Notes: generated by a model from the sequence alone, not told the origin. 64,000 nt of DNA from Mallotus nudiflorus (GCA_947683625.1 CANTUR010000009.1:2679501-2743500), one strand, 5' to 3'; shown: positions 1 through 12,165, counted from the first letter of the stretch. Numbers and translations: made by a program.

Positions 1-50
1 TAAGATTCTAAGGTGCAAAACTCTTGTCACCCATAAACTTAAACTCTTTT

Positions 51-1019
51 TCATCTAAAAATCACCTTTTTACTCCTATAATCCATAATGGCATAGTCTT
101 GAGATAACCAATCCATACCAAGGATCACATCAAACTCCATTACATCCAAAAACACCAATTTTGCTGACAATTCTCTGCCTTCTACTAACATTGGACAACT
201 AGAAAGAACAATGTTAAAGTCTAATGAATCACTTAGAGGAATTGTGACAGATAAAGGAAAAGCCATCCTTGAAGCTTGCTAACACGACTTTGAAGCAAAA
301 ATAGGGGACACGAAAGTATGTGTGGCACCAGGATCAATTAAAACTCTAGCATCCAAGTAACAAACTGGAAGTATACCTGCAATAATGATGTTGGATGCCT
401 GAGCATCCTGTTGGGTGAGGGTGAAAACTCTAGCCTAACCTCGGCCTCCTTGCTAGCTAGTGGAAGCCTAACCAAAACCCCTGGCACCTCCTCTATTACC
501 TTTGCCATGCCCCTATTAGGTAATAAGCTGAGATGTACTCAGATACTGAGCTGAAGGCAACTGATAAGGAGATAGAGCTAAATTGGCAATGGATTACTGC
601 AAAAACTACTGTTGATAGCTAGAATAAGGACACACTTTGGCAAAATGCCACATCTATCTATATCTAAAACAAGCTCTAAGAGTCATGTAGCAGGGTCCCT
701 TATAGACTCTCCCACACATCTAACAAGCACTGACTGCTGATCCTGTGCTACCATAACCTGATTCTGACTACTGCTACTACTGGTAGTACCATAACCGAAT
801 TTGATAGGTCTACTACTACTATGGACTCTCTATTGAGGTCTCTGGCTCTACTGATAGGATTCTCTTTGCTGACTACTAGAGCTAATCTGAAATATGGTAT
901 ACTAGGTGCCCTGCGATCCTCCTATTTATACACCTCCCAACTGATAGTAATCAGGCATAACTCCCTACCTAACCAGTTTTAGTTTTATCTCCTTGGCCAA
1001 CTCCATCCTCTAAGAGATG
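51..1019 (-). pseudogene. Ty3/gypsy gag-protease remnant
   Basis: This is decayed retrotransposon coding sequence, read from high to low coordinates. At about 1019-940 the reverse strand gives a gag C-terminal stretch (ELAKEIKLKL...GVMPDYYQLGG) broken by stops. At 627-671 there is a CCHC zinc knuckle with the spacing C-x2-C-x4-H-x4-C, but the second Cys is Tyr and an in-frame TAG lies inside it. At 266-51 a 71-residue open frame is the end of a retropepsin-like aspartic protease, with the diagnostic FDVILGMDWL motif followed by a run of typical gypsy protease residues. The order gag, knuckle, protease is normal for Ty3/gypsy. The rest of pol would lie to the left of the window. Several stops make this a fossil. 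Confidence 0.85.
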
Positions 1020-1292
1020 CTCGACAGTCGGACGAGGGAAAACCCCGAACTCATAAGCCTAGATCTATCAAAATCATAACTTAGAAAATCAAGAAAAAAT
1101 AAGCAAAAGATAAAAAGCAAAGGGACAAATACCAGAACTCTCACTCACATTCAGCATAAATAACCATCCATAAATGTTCGAGCCACCTCGACATGCTACA
1201 TCTAAACCGAGTACATGTAGGTAAAAGCAGCAGTACCTCTATAGTACCTCGATAAGCTATCTAGGTCTTTCAGGATAGGCAACAACTGCATA

Positions 1293-1700
1293 CTATGTAT
1301 ACCCAAAGGATTCAAGAAGATGATAGCACTCAACAAATAGAAAAAAAGTAACAAGCCAGCTACTACACCAAAATAGGATTAGTACGGTAAAGACGAACTC
1401 AATGTAACGAGTGAGGTATAAACAACCAAACTTCATAGGGGTAGCCACCCTAAGCAACTCTATGGTAAAGCACCTCCTTGCTACCATAAAAGAACACTCC
1501 TCCTCACTAAAGGGAATAGGCTCCCCAAAAAATCTTAGGCCCGTGAAAGCAGCAAATATTAAAGGAGAGATGGTTATCTCTCTAATGGGCAAGTGAAAAG
1601 CATGCACCGTGTCTATCCACCACTCAATCAATGTGTACGTAGCAATCTAACTTGATGCATATGAGTCATAAGAAACCACAATAATAATCCAATTAAAACC
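1293..1700 (-). pseudogene. Plant mobile domain (PMD)-like fragment
   Basis: A 112-codon open frame, with recognisable residues continuing upstream to about 1700, reads IEWWIDTVHAFHLP, then EITISPLIFAAFTGLRF, then GEPIPFSEEE. This is the pattern of the plant mobile domain (W-W-D-T-x-H-T-F-H-L-P, then a conserved D/P-F-A-A-I-T-G-L and G-E-P-I motif), known from MAIN/MAIL1 proteins and from domesticated or carried copies in Mutator and Ty3/gypsy elements. Stops lie upstream and the C-terminal half of the domain is missing, so it is a fragment. It is on the same strand as the gag-protease fossil and about 270 bp upstream of it. Whether the two ever formed one element is not shown. Identification is from motif memory only. 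Confidence 0.6.
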
Positions 1701-2454
1701 CTTCCCTGTAACCATCTGCTTCACATACAGTGGAAGACCTTAATAGTATGTGCTGACCCATTTGAAACTGCCAGGCAACACAGTAACAGACTTATGAGGC
1801 TATAAATAATAGGTATGCTATCAAAAATCTACACAGATAATAAATGCTAACACATCTTTTTCTCTACTATTTAATAGAATCAAGATAATAACAAGAGTCA
1901 AAAAGAAGTATCACAGCAAGCACTAGCAGATAATTAGAATATAAAAAAAAGCAAGAGCTATCAAGTTATTAGCACTCACAATAAAACTGTGGATTAATAA
2001 TCACAGCAAGAGCTACAGAACTATAACTGTGACAACCTTAAATTGAAACATATAACAAATACAATAAAAGCTAAAAAAATCAGTGCGTGATCACACACAC
2101 TTCTCCCCTCCATGTGCTCCCGTACAGTCGCACACGTATCCCAAGACTTTGCACACTTATTTCTCTAGTCCTAAACCTCCATTTGAGCATAAGATATGCA
2201 CCAAAATCATATAAAAGTACATTGATATGGACTACATTTTTCCAAAGACATCATATATGGCCTTACCATTTTTAAAAACTCAGCACCTCTCGAAAGAAAA
2301 AAAATAGGGAAGAATCACCGAAAGGATATCCTGCTCTAAATCATCAAAATAACATCTGCAACATAATAAGCATTATCATTACTGCACCATCACTTCATCA
2401 TCACTGACCAAGACTAAAGGAGACATTACATCAATTATAGTAATCATAATAATT
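1701..2454. other. Unassigned AT-rich spacer
   Basis: No gene, RNA or clear transposon terminus is visible. Short open frames here have no recognisable motifs. Confidence 0.5.
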
Positions 2455-2890
2455 TATTTGCCTAACACCCGAAGAAGTTATAGTGGCAGTATCTATTTGT
2501 TTGCCCAACACCCAAAGAGTTTATAATGGCAGTATATGTTCACCTGGCACCCAATGAGGTTATAGTGGCAGCATTTATTTGTTCACCTGGCACCTAAAAA
2601 GGTTATAGTGGTGGTAGCTATCTGTTCGCCTGACACTCAAAGAGGTTATAGTGGAAATATCTATCTATTCGCCTGACACTTGAAAAGATTATAGCAGCAG
2701 TATCTATCTTTTTACCTAACACTCTAAGAGGTTATAGTGGTAGTATCCATCTTTTTACCTATGAAGGCAATATTTTTTTTGCCTATAGAGGCAGTATCTT
2801 TTTGCCTATAGTAGTAGCATCTATTCGTTAATAGTGGAAATATCTATTCGCCTAACACCCAAAGAGGTTATAGTGGCAGTATCCTAACAA
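2455..2890. repeat. 43-bp minisatellite array
   Basis: About ten diverged head-to-tail units of roughly 43 bp share the cores GAGGTTATAGTGGCAGTATC and CGCCTGACACCCAAAGAGG. Units near 2760-2830 are shortened. The array ends about 130 bp before the LTR at 3020. Tandem repeats just upstream of a 3' LTR are common in Tat/Ogre-type retrotransposons, so the array may be the untranslated tail of the element whose LTR follows. Confidence 0.8.
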
Positions 2891-3019
2891 TCAAATCACA
2901 ACAATAAAACACTCAAGTACCTCTCTCTAGAAAATGATTTTTTGCATCTTTGCATTTGCCTCACGTGTGTTGACACTAGTGCTAGGTGGATGTGCAACAC
3001 AAGCAAAGTAGGGGGTAAC

Positions 3020-4771
3020 TGTCATACCTCAAATTTGACTGTCCCCAAAAAGGTCTAATGATGAAATAAATCTTTAAAAAGACTAGAGTTTACTTGTTTA
3101 TAACACTTTTAAAGTGTGCAACAACCTTAACTAATCCTACTAATGTGCAAAATTGATCATTTAGCCATTAAGTTATGCTTCGATCTTATAAAATATGAAT
3201 TATCAGAATAATAATAGGCTTAATTCAAGAGTCTTTTCTCAGAATATGAAGCTTGTTAGGCCAGTGTTCATTTCATTAGACCGGGATCCAACTTCATCAA
3301 AAGATAAAAATTGATTTTGATAAAATTAACTTTGAAAACACATTTAAAAAGCTCTAAAACCTTAAAAAGTGGTCCTGAAATAGTCCAAAATAACTTAAGG
3401 ATTAATACACATCGCCTAAAAGTGCGTGTATAGCCATGAACACCCTTAGGTGTCACATACTAAAATCAAAACCGAATTAGACTAAACAGACTTTGAAAAT
3501 GCATCTAGAAGGCTCTAAACCTCCATAAGTGATCCTAAAATAGTCCAAAACATCTTGAGGGTTAGCGTATGTCACTTAAAAGTGCTCGTAAACATCCCTA
3601 GGTGTCACATGCTAAAATCGAGGTTGAATTAGATAAAATGGACTATGGAAATGCATCCAAAATGCCCAAAAATAATAGGATCCAACCTTAGAATAGCTCA
3701 AAAAAGCCCCAAATTGAGTGCATAACTGCACATGAAAGTATGTGGCCAAGCACGCAACCACACGCCAAGTACACAATCACGCGCACTTCGTATAGTCACA
3801 AGCTCTATCCTAGGGATGTGTGCATGACCCCGCCTATGCCACCTCTTCCTCACATTTTTCACTATAAATAGGTGCCTCCATACCCTATTTTGAGGGGGGA
3901 GCAAGAGAAAACACATACACACTCAAAAATTTATCCACTTGAAGGCACTGGAAACCTACCTCCAAACAGTTTTAACTCTTTTACTGTGTTTTCTTAGGTT
4001 ATTAGGTCTCCCTTCCACTAAACCTAGCCTCATCTTTGTCAAAGCACGCTTCAAAGCTATATAAACTAGCATTATTCTACATGTCATTTTAAACCTCTTT
4101 ATAAGGAAAGCTTGATAATCCCTCAAAGGTAAAGCTTTAAAACCCACATAAGCTCAATCAAATTTGAGACCACACAATCATTTTAGCATGTTTATTTTAT
4201 CATACTACATTTTATTTTATTGTCACCAACATTTGTGAATATTATTGTACTTGTGTGATGAGACTAGCAATTTGTACGCTATATGAATAATTTAAACTCT
4301 GTTTTTTTGTCATCTCATGTCATCATTTTGCATCTTCTAGTTTCAAAATGTGAAATCATGTCGTAAATATCAATAACATGAAAATTTCATATTCTAAACT
4401 ATAGTCATCATATTCGCAATCTAGTGATGTCACCATGCATCCCCTTTATTGTCATCACATATCATCATAGCATAAATAATCACTGCAAACATGTATGATT
4501 GTGTACAGTTTGCTTACCCTTTCAAGTGATTGAGTGTCCACTACTTATCCCGTTATTTTTATGATCGAGTAAGCTACAAATATAATCATGTTTACTTTAC
4601 AAGTTCATTACACCTAAGCTATATTTACTTTTTCACGATCCTTTTTTCCTTTCTTATGTATTTTATTAGGAAAGCAATGTAATATTGATATTTTAACTTT
4701 ATCATCTTCCATTATCTGATGTTCTATATGAATGCTATACAAACTATCATTGTCAAAAGTGGGGTGTTGCA
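3020..4771 (+). mobile_element. Ty3/gypsy-type LTR, solo or 3' LTR
   Basis: The left edge TGTCATACCTCAAATTTGAC and the right edge GTCAAAAGTGGGGTGTTGCA form an imperfect inverted terminal pair with TG/CA ends. The flanking 5-mers GTAAC (3015-3019) and GTAGC (4772-4776) look like a target duplication with one mismatch. A TATAAATA box at 3863-3870 points transcription to the right. The purine-rich AGTAGGGGG just left of the LTR resembles a polypurine tract, which would instead suit a 3' LTR of a larger element. Both readings are open. No matching 5' LTR is present in the window. Confidence 0.75.
3329..3700 (+). repeat. Tandem repeat of about 155 bp inside the LTR
   Basis: Two full copies and a partial third begin near 3329, 3489 and 3640, each starting with a variant of GACTTTGGAAATGCATC and containing GGTGTCACATGCTAAAATC. 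Spacing is 160 and then 151 bp. The array lies upstream of the TATA box, in the U3-like part of the LTR. Confidence 0.75.
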
Positions 4772-4776
4772 GTAGC

Positions 4777-5392
4777 TATACATTGAATATCGTATAATGA
4801 GAAATAGTCAAAAAGTATATGTGATCCACCAAACAATAAAACTCTTATAGGGGCAATACTCATTGAGTGACCCAATGTTGTCCCTTTCTTTTTCTGATTT
4901 TCTAAAAATTGGGTAGCAACTCCATAAAATCAAGAAAGCATCTCGTTCCTCTCGAGACAAATCATTTTTCCCTATTCAGTAAAATTGTCATGTCCCTTGG
5001 AAACATGTAAGCTAAGAAGCCACAAAGCAAAAGCACAAAAAAAAACACAGCCTAGTCACTCATAGTGATGCTAAAGAGATAGAATATATTCATAAATTTT
5101 GTATAGAAAAGGACATTAACATTTTACATCAAAATAAAAGAATAATACTTTCATTAAATCTTTTTACTAAAATATCATTAAGGGTAGATTAAAATTTAAA
5201 ATTTAAATATCTACATTAAAATATAAATAATTTAGAATCTTAATGCATTGGTTATAGTAAACTTCTTAAATAAGCCAACTTTTCTCTGTCTTAATTATCA
5301 ATTTTTTGTTCATTTACTTATATGTCCTTAGTTTCTTTTTTATTTATAGAATTGATTAAGGGCTAACTTAGTATTTTATTATGATAATTACC
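4777..5392. other. AT-rich spacer
   Basis: Nothing recognisable apart from high AT content and short A/T runs. Confidence 0.5.
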
Positions 5393-5400
5393 CTATTACG

Positions 5401-5676
5401 TAAGGTTGACCATGGAATGGTTTAAACCTGGAACCAGACTGAAATCAATCTCAAACCATTCTGAAATTAGAAAATGACCAATTCATGCCTGGTTTATCAT
5501 TTTGAACCGACAGTTCTGATTTAAAACCAAATTTTTTTAAAAAACAATCAACTTGTCAAACTAATCAAATTGGCAAACCGAACCGACTCTAGATTTAGCT
5601 TTAAACCAAGATAGGGCCAGTTCTGATTTCAATCCAGTTCCACCTTTACTTGAATTGTGAACTGTGGCCACTTTTA
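5401..5676. mobile_element. Putative hAT-type MITE
   Basis: A 276-bp segment rich in AACCGG/GAACC-type words begins TAAGGTTGACCATGG and ends with the partial inverse CTGTGGCCACTTTTA (about 9 of 15 positions match). The flanking 8-mers CTATTACG (5393-5400) and CCATTAGG (5677-5684) agree at 6 of 8 positions, as expected for an old hAT 8-bp target duplication. It has no coding capacity. Confidence 0.4.
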
Positions 5677-5684
5677 CCATTAGG

Positions 5685-6706
5685 TTTGAAAAGAACAATA
5701 TATGAGAATATAATATTCAAGTAGTTATAAGCCCTTACAATATGAAAAAGAATATACACATAAACCATTCATAAATATAGAAATTTTAATTTTATTCGTT
5801 GAAATTTTTTCATGATGATATATAAATAAAAATAATCAAAAAATTATTCACATAATACAAAAAATTAGGGATTCTACAAGTCCAATAAAGTGCAACCCTT
5901 CAAAATGAAACCTAATAAATTTTGGTTTTATTTTTGCATAGAAAAATTGACCTTTTCTATTGCTAATTTCATTTATTTTTATTTTTATTTCTAATAAAGT
6001 TACTTTTAGATGTATACTAATTAAAATAATTATATTTTGAATAACTTAAAAATATAAGATTTTTTTTTTTTGAATTGGGAAAGGGAGAAATAAGAATTAA
6101 TTTTTTTACTTGTAAATATTTTAACTAGAGTTATACCATTAAATTACTCAGCATTCAGTGAAAATATGAGATATCAAATACTAGCTAATTTATTTATAAA
6201 TTATTAAAATGATTTTATATAGATATTTACAAATAATCAATTTTAAAGTGATTTTATATCAAATTTTTTGAGGTAAAGATAAAAAAATTTTTAAGGTATA
6301 AATAAATCAAAAACTACGAGGATGTTATATGGCTATAATTAAATTGGAATATTTGTATTTTCAAAAGAGAAAGAATTTTTATGTATATTGTATAAATTTA
6401 TGCTATCTTATTATATTTGGTTGATTAAAATATGGTATATGGTATATGGCATATATTCCATGGTAGAATATGGCATACATATGGTGGTCCATACATATTA
6501 TATATGGCATACGTATATATATTAAAATCTAGTGGTATATGACAAATAATTTAACTATTAATGCCTCTTTGATAATATAAAATGTCAAGACTTCAAATTT
6601 CTCGTATAAATTTATGAGATAAATATTAACATAAATTTTTTTATTAAAATAACATAAATTTTCTTATTAAAATTAAAGATAGAGAACATATAAAAAATAT
6701 TAATAA
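5685..6706. other. AT-rich spacer with short ATATGGCATA-type repeats
   Basis: No gene is visible. Positions about 6430-6510 hold a cluster of degenerate ATATGGTATATGGCATA words, a small local amplification. The rest is A/T-rich with no transposon ends I could support. Confidence 0.5.
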
Positions 6707-6714
6707 CGTATAAA

Positions 6715-7779
6715 TAGGGATGAGCATTCGGTTAGTTCAGTCAGTATTTAGCTATTTTTCTAATCGAATTAAATCAATGAAATTGAATGAAATCAAATAA
6801 AAAATTGAACCAAACTAAACCGAAGTAATTGAACTAAATCGAATAAAAAAATTGAGTCGACCAAACCAAACTAAATTTTAAAAATATTAATTATTTAATA
6901 TTGAACTATATAAGGATGACATTCTATGCCTTATGTTCAATTAAGATATCATGTGATAAAGGGACGATAAAATTCATTGTAATTAGGTTATGTTGGATTA
7001 TTGACTTCACATGACTTGGATAGTCATAATGTCTTACTAGAGGGCACTTATGACTTGTAGGCCTAAATAGAGATTTAGGCCCACTACAAATGTTATGTGA
7101 ACCTACAGGGTCACACACTTGAAACAAGCCCAAAACGAATATGGGTTTAATAAGCCCAAAATAAACTCTGTGGAAATAAATAATTAAAGTGTTTTATTTA
7201 TTTATTTATTTATTTAAGATAAATGTTATTTTAAATAAATAAATAAGATATTATTTTTTATTTATTTTGAAACAAAATCAGAATATAATAAATGAAAAAT
7301 TACCAAAAGGTCATTGGTAGGTGAAACCCTAATTTGGAGTCTATAAATATGTTATAGTCTCTAGGGTTTCACATACTTGTTTTTCCTGCCTTCAAATTCA
7401 TTTTCTTTCTTATTAGAAAACAAAGACAGTGTTTTTCTTTTGCTCTTGATTTATGAGACAATCAAGGAGGTTGCTAGCACACACACTCCAATTCGTTTTT
7501 TATGAAGGGTTGTTCGTGTGGACACCTATAGAGGATGCATCCTTTTGGAGACGTCTTGATCCGAACAACTAAGCCAAAAAGCTCGAGGTAAGGTGTCACC
7601 GATGTGAACCTCCTCTCATCCTTTCAAAAAATCTTGCCTCTTCTACGTTTTGGTAAGATTCTTGAAACCCTAGATTTAATCAAGTAGTCGAATTACATGG
7701 ATCCAGGCTTGGGTACGTGATAAAAATTTTAATTTTTTCGCTGCGTTTGTATCATGAAACCCAACATTGCTCATCTCTG
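6715..7779. mobile_element. hAT-like element with a nested LTR fragment
   Basis: Left end TAGGGATGAGCA and right end TGCTCATCTCTG are inverted repeats (10 of 12). The flanking 8-mers CGTATAAA (6707-6714) and TGTATAAA (7780-7787) match at 7 of 8 positions, which is the hAT signature. The left 186 bp is full of AACCGAA/AATTGAA words typical of plant hAT subterminal regions. From 6901 to 7766 the sequence is instead a retrotransposon LTR, leaving only 13 bp of the hAT right end. No transposase is encoded, so this is a non-autonomous copy. Confidence 0.7.
6901..7766 (+). mobile_element. Truncated LTR, inverted relative of 16407-17461
   Basis: This segment is the reverse complement of 16407 to about 17270 with roughly 90% identity by eye, including the shared blocks TAATAAGCCCAAAATAAACT and TATTTATTTATTTAA. 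A TATAAATA box near 7340 sets the orientation. It ends CCCAACA at 7766. About 190 bp of the TG side, present in the other copy (through 17461), is missing here. It sits inside the hAT-like element. Confidence 0.8.
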
Positions 7780-7787
7780 TGTATAAA

Positions 7788-8099
7788 AAATATGTAAAAT
7801 AAAAATAATAATTTTTTCCTCAAAAAATACTTTAATATTAATTTATTCCTTCCTACTCATATAAGGTTATATTAGTCATTTTATAAAGCATTTAATATTT
7901 CTAATCAAAATGAGTTTTTATATATCCTCTCATATGGTGGCTTTCTATTTTTAAAATTCTGATATGCTTTTTCCTATGCCTTCAGGCAACCCTGCCGTCG
8001 ATCAAGTGATCGACTCTAATTCTAATATAGATTATGTCATTCCTAAAATTATATTCTGCTGGTCAAGTAAAAATTCAAGCCTTATATGGATGAATCCCT
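7788..8099. other. Unassigned segment before the LINE
   Basis: No supportable feature. The true 5' end of the LINE could lie within it. Confidence 0.4.
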
Positions 8100-9345
8100 T
8101 TAATCCTCACCCTAGCATCGCAAAACCCTAAATTGAGTTTTGCCTCTCTACTAAAAGAGGTTAAACTTCCTTTAGACATAACTGCCAAGCTAATAGATAG
8201 AGGTGGCTATGTAGCCATTAAGATTAATTAGGATGCGTATAACTAAAGATTGTCAATGTGTGAGCACTCTCTGATAGGTAGAATTATTTTAACAAAGGGG
8301 GAGTCTCCTTGGAAACTCTCTGCTTTAAAGGAAAGACTTTCTTTTATTTGGAATTTACGTATAGGCTGGAAATAATCTCTTTGGGATGTGGTTTCTATCT
8401 TATTCAGTTTTTTAATCTTAAAGAAAAAAAAAGTGTGAAGCTATGGATCTCTCTCGTTGAAATTGGGAATTTTACATTTTTATCATTATACTGCAGACTT
8501 TGATTTGTTAAAACATAAGTCATCTCACACTCAAGTTTAGTTCCTATTCATCGGCTCTCATGGGAGTACTAGCATCCTTGTGGATATTACTAAATGTGTA
8601 GGAATCCCTATCAGGATTGACAAGGCCACTACAGAAGGAGATTTTGGACATTATGCAAGAATTCTTATTGAATTGGATGTTTCTTAGAAGCTTTTGAATC
8701 AAATTATAGTGGAAAGAGTAGGAGCTTTTTTATGGAGTTGGTTTATGAAAACATTCTAGCATTTTGCTATACTTATCATAATATTAGTCATTCATATATG
8801 GATTATAGAATGAACAAAGGTGCCATCAAGCAGAAGTCATCTCAAACTAAATCTTTTATAGCCATAAAACCTACTGTTACAGCTGTTGATAAAATGCAAA
8901 CCCTTACTACAGCTACCAATCAAATTTCCTAAAAGGACTTGGTTCAACCTGTATGGATGACAAACTTTGATGATGGTATGAATAATGTCCTTGAGGTTGT
9001 TGTTGATAATACTATCCATATTGCATATCAACGCTATAATAAGGCTATGATTTTGGAGATTTTAGTTGAGTCTTCAACTAATTTATAGATTCCTAAGGAA
9101 AGTGCCCTTGTAGTGGTTAAGGAAGCCTCTAACATAGGCTAAAAGTCCAATGATTGGCTACTTCAACTAAGGGTAAAGATGTTGTTAATCCTCTTCCTAT
9201 GGAGCTGAATAAGAGGGGTTCATGGACAAATAAGGTGGAGTGTAGTAAATGGACTTTTATAACAAGGAAGAAGAAAATGGCTCATGCATTGTATCAGACA
9301 CTGCTATCGAAGCCTACTTATAAAACTTCTCTTCTATCCAAATGA
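8100..9345 (+). pseudogene. L1-type LINE ORF1 remnant (DUF4283-like)
   Basis: Translated on the + strand with frame shifts, the segment gives the usual plant L1 ORF1 layout: SFASLL near 8130, a stretch DAYNQRLSMCEHSLIGRI-like near 8240, and near 8600 the signature GIPIRIDKAT followed by EGDFGHYARILIELDV. These belong to the nucleic-acid-binding ORF1 protein of plant L1 elements (DUF4283 plus zinc knuckle). Stops and frame changes run throughout, and the C-terminal part (8730-9345) is weakly conserved. It is the first of three pieces of one LINE. Confidence 0.85.
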
Positions 9346-9644
9346 ATTTATTTTATTGGAATTATAAAGGAGTGGGTAACTCGAACACTTTTCAATGTAT
9401 TTATAATTTTGTCATTCTTATAAGTCGTTTGATTATATCTCAATTTATTTTTGAAATAATTTGGGTTTGAAGATTGTTGCTTTTAATAATATGGTTATTA
9501 CTTCTTTATGGGTTTCTATTTCTAATAATTGGTCTATTGATGTTGTATTTTGTAGCAACGACCAGTTTATTGTCTCTTTTCAGGTTGGCAATAAGCTTCA
9601 TTGGTGCATTTTTATTTATGGAAGCACTTTAAATTTGACTATAT
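9341..9644 (+). pseudogene. L1 LINE ORF2 endonuclease, N-terminal piece
   Basis: Begins MNLFYWNYKGVGN, matching the WNxRGLGN start of the plant L1 apurinic-type endonuclease. After a frameshift it continues with WVSISNNWSIDVVFCSNDQF and ends YGSTLNLTI at the junction with a Ty3/gypsy LTR. The next expected residues (LWEEL) resume 13.2 kb away at 22868, so this is an interrupted gene. Confidence 0.85.
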
Positions 9645-11713
9645 TGTAAATGGCGGGATTTAGCTCACGTCCAACATTTTAACAACCGCAATACTATTTG
9701 AGCTCAAGGCTCTAGAGAACACACTAACCATTGTCATAAAGACATGGTGTGGAGATAAAGAGTCACCACTCAGGGTAATAACTAGGACAAATTGAAAAGG
9801 TGGTACTTGATTCCCTAAAAGAAATCTAGCACCACAACCAGGAGATTCTGGATACGGAATACCAACTTCTTTCAGTCTCGTGTTCTTTTAGAATTACTTT
9901 ATGAATTACTATATTATACTCTGTTTACATGCAATTTCATATAAACTCTCATTCTATCAATTAACTCCAAGGCAAACTAGTCATGAAAAAAACAAGTAAA
10001 TAATGCATTCATCACAATCCCTAGGTTAGTTTAATTTACATTAATTTTAATTAAATGAGCTAAATTTACATATTTTAATTTATAGGTGAGCCTAAAAAAT
10101 AATGAGTCTAATACTTATTTAATTTTAATTTAAGTGAACCTAAATCTATTTATTTTAATTCTAAAAATGAGCCAAAATCTACAAATTATGAAGTATTTAG
10201 TTTAGTGGGCCTAATTCTACATGCTTTAATTATAGAATGATCATAAATTTACAAATTATGGAAAATACTTAAATTAAATGGCTAAGCCTAAATTAATTAA
10301 ATTAAATTAGGTGGGCCTATGTCTAATTAACTGAATGGGACTAGGTTATCTCTACTTTACATCTAATTAATTATAGACTTAAAGATGCATTCTAATTAAT
10401 TAAACCTAAAAAAACCTAAATTTAAATGAGTTAAATTCTAATGTGTGCCTAGGGCCCAAAACACATAAAAATAAATAAATAAGCCAAAAAAACATAAAAA
10501 CAATAAAATAAAAGATCAAATAGTCAATTAATTTATTTCTTCTAAAAAACCCTAATTTTTATTAATATGCAATCTAAATTAATCTATTTCCTCCATTGAT
10601 TTTAATAAATTACCCAATTAAAACCCCAATTTTACTAACCAATTCATTAAAATAAACATACAACCACTCATATAATTTTACTATTCCCACTATTGGAGTT
10701 ATTATAATAATCTATTAAGAATAAAAAGAAAAATAATTAATACAAACCCAAAAATAAAAATAAAATAAAACAATAAAAACCCTATAAACTATATTTCTAC
10801 AAGGTCTTATCCATGACATTCCATAGACTTCTCATGAATTTAGTTCTCCAAACATAATCATCATGTGTTTTCCTCCATAATCACCATAAAAAGAAACAAA
10901 AATTATGATTAGTGAATAAATTATAAAGAAATTTGAATAAAATCAAAAAGAAAAATAAAATAAAAGAAGAAAATGATGCTTATGGATGTTTTAATAGAGT
11001 GCTCCTTAGATTTTTTAAAATCACTATTCTTAATAGTTCTTCAAATATTATTCTTTTACTCCTCCAAAAGCCTCCAATTAATAAAAAAGCAAAGAGAATT
11101 TTGTGTAGAGAATACTCTTTTTTTTTAAAAAAATAAAAGAAAAGCTATGTATAGAATGTTGATGCCAAAAATCCTCCACCAAAAGAAAAATCTTCTTCCC
11201 CTTAGGAGCCAAACCCGTCCTTTTATAGCAAAACAATACAAAAAACCCTAGTTCACGTGTTTGTAGAGTTTCATTCCTAAAAGGACTTTATTTTCTTAAA
11301 AAACCTGATAAATACCAAAACAATTTTAAGACAAATTCTTCAACCAATCAGGATATTAAAAAAGCATTTTTATTTTATGGAAAACCCAAAATCAAACGAA
11401 ATGGGTCTAATTTCGATCGGAATTACACAATTTCATTCGAAATTAGTGTAATTCTGATTGGAATTGTGTAATTCTAATCGGAATTATAGAATTCTAACTT
11501 TTAACTTTTAATTATGAAAAGAGCCCTGAAAGAATATAAACTTTTCAATTACATCCTTAAAAAGCATTACAATTTAGTTCTTGAAAACATTAAATTCTTT
11601 CTTTAAAAAATACAATTATACCTCTGAAGTTTCAAAACTCAAGCATTAAAGACCTATTTAACATTTTCATTATTGGAGTCCTTTATCGCATCCATAACTC
11701 ATTATCCTAAAAT
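9645..11713 (-). repeat. 3' LTR of the Tat-like element
   Basis: Starts TGTAAATGGCGGGATTTAG on the + strand and aligns along its whole length with 20765-22867, for example the shared block GAGCTCAAGGCTCTAGAGAA and GGAGATRARGAGTC. Identity looks near 90% with small indels. The interior is AT-rich and includes clusters of AATTCCGATCGGAATT-like half-palindromes near 11410-11490. The apparent open frame at 10933-11136 recurs in the partner LTR but carries no protein motif. Confidence 0.85.
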
Positions 11714-11849
11714 TGAGTGCTTAAAATTGGCCCATTTTATCACTGTTTGTTTGACAAATTGCGGCAAAGCAAACTAGCACTCAATTTCTAAATTGAAAGT
11801 TATGATACTTACTTATGCCCTATGAAACTTTTGCTTATGAACTTGCTAT

Positions 11850-12165
11850 ACTCAGACGTACATCAATGATTTATAAAGACATATCATACTCGGTCGTATG
11901 ATGTTAACTATACTCGGTTGTATAGTCTTGTATGAAAGGGATACATTGCACTCGGTCATACAATATAGATTATACTTGGACGTATGATGTTAACTATGTT
12001 GATTGAAAATACATTGTACTCGATCATACAATGCCAACTATACTCGATCGTATAATCTAATTTGAAAGGGATACTTTGTAGTCGATCATACAATGTCGAC
12101 TATACTCAGTCGTATAGTCTGATAGAAAGCTACATTGTACTCGGTTGTGTAGCATTGATTTCTTT
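11850..12165. repeat. Short-period repeat with a TACTCGGTCGTAT core
   Basis: At least nine copies of a core close to TATACTCGGTCGTATAATG alternate at roughly 30-35 bp, many as imperfect palindromes (ACATTGTACTCGGTCATACA). It directly precedes the 57-bp array and lies between the degenerate interior and the 3' LTR. Confidence 0.75.
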
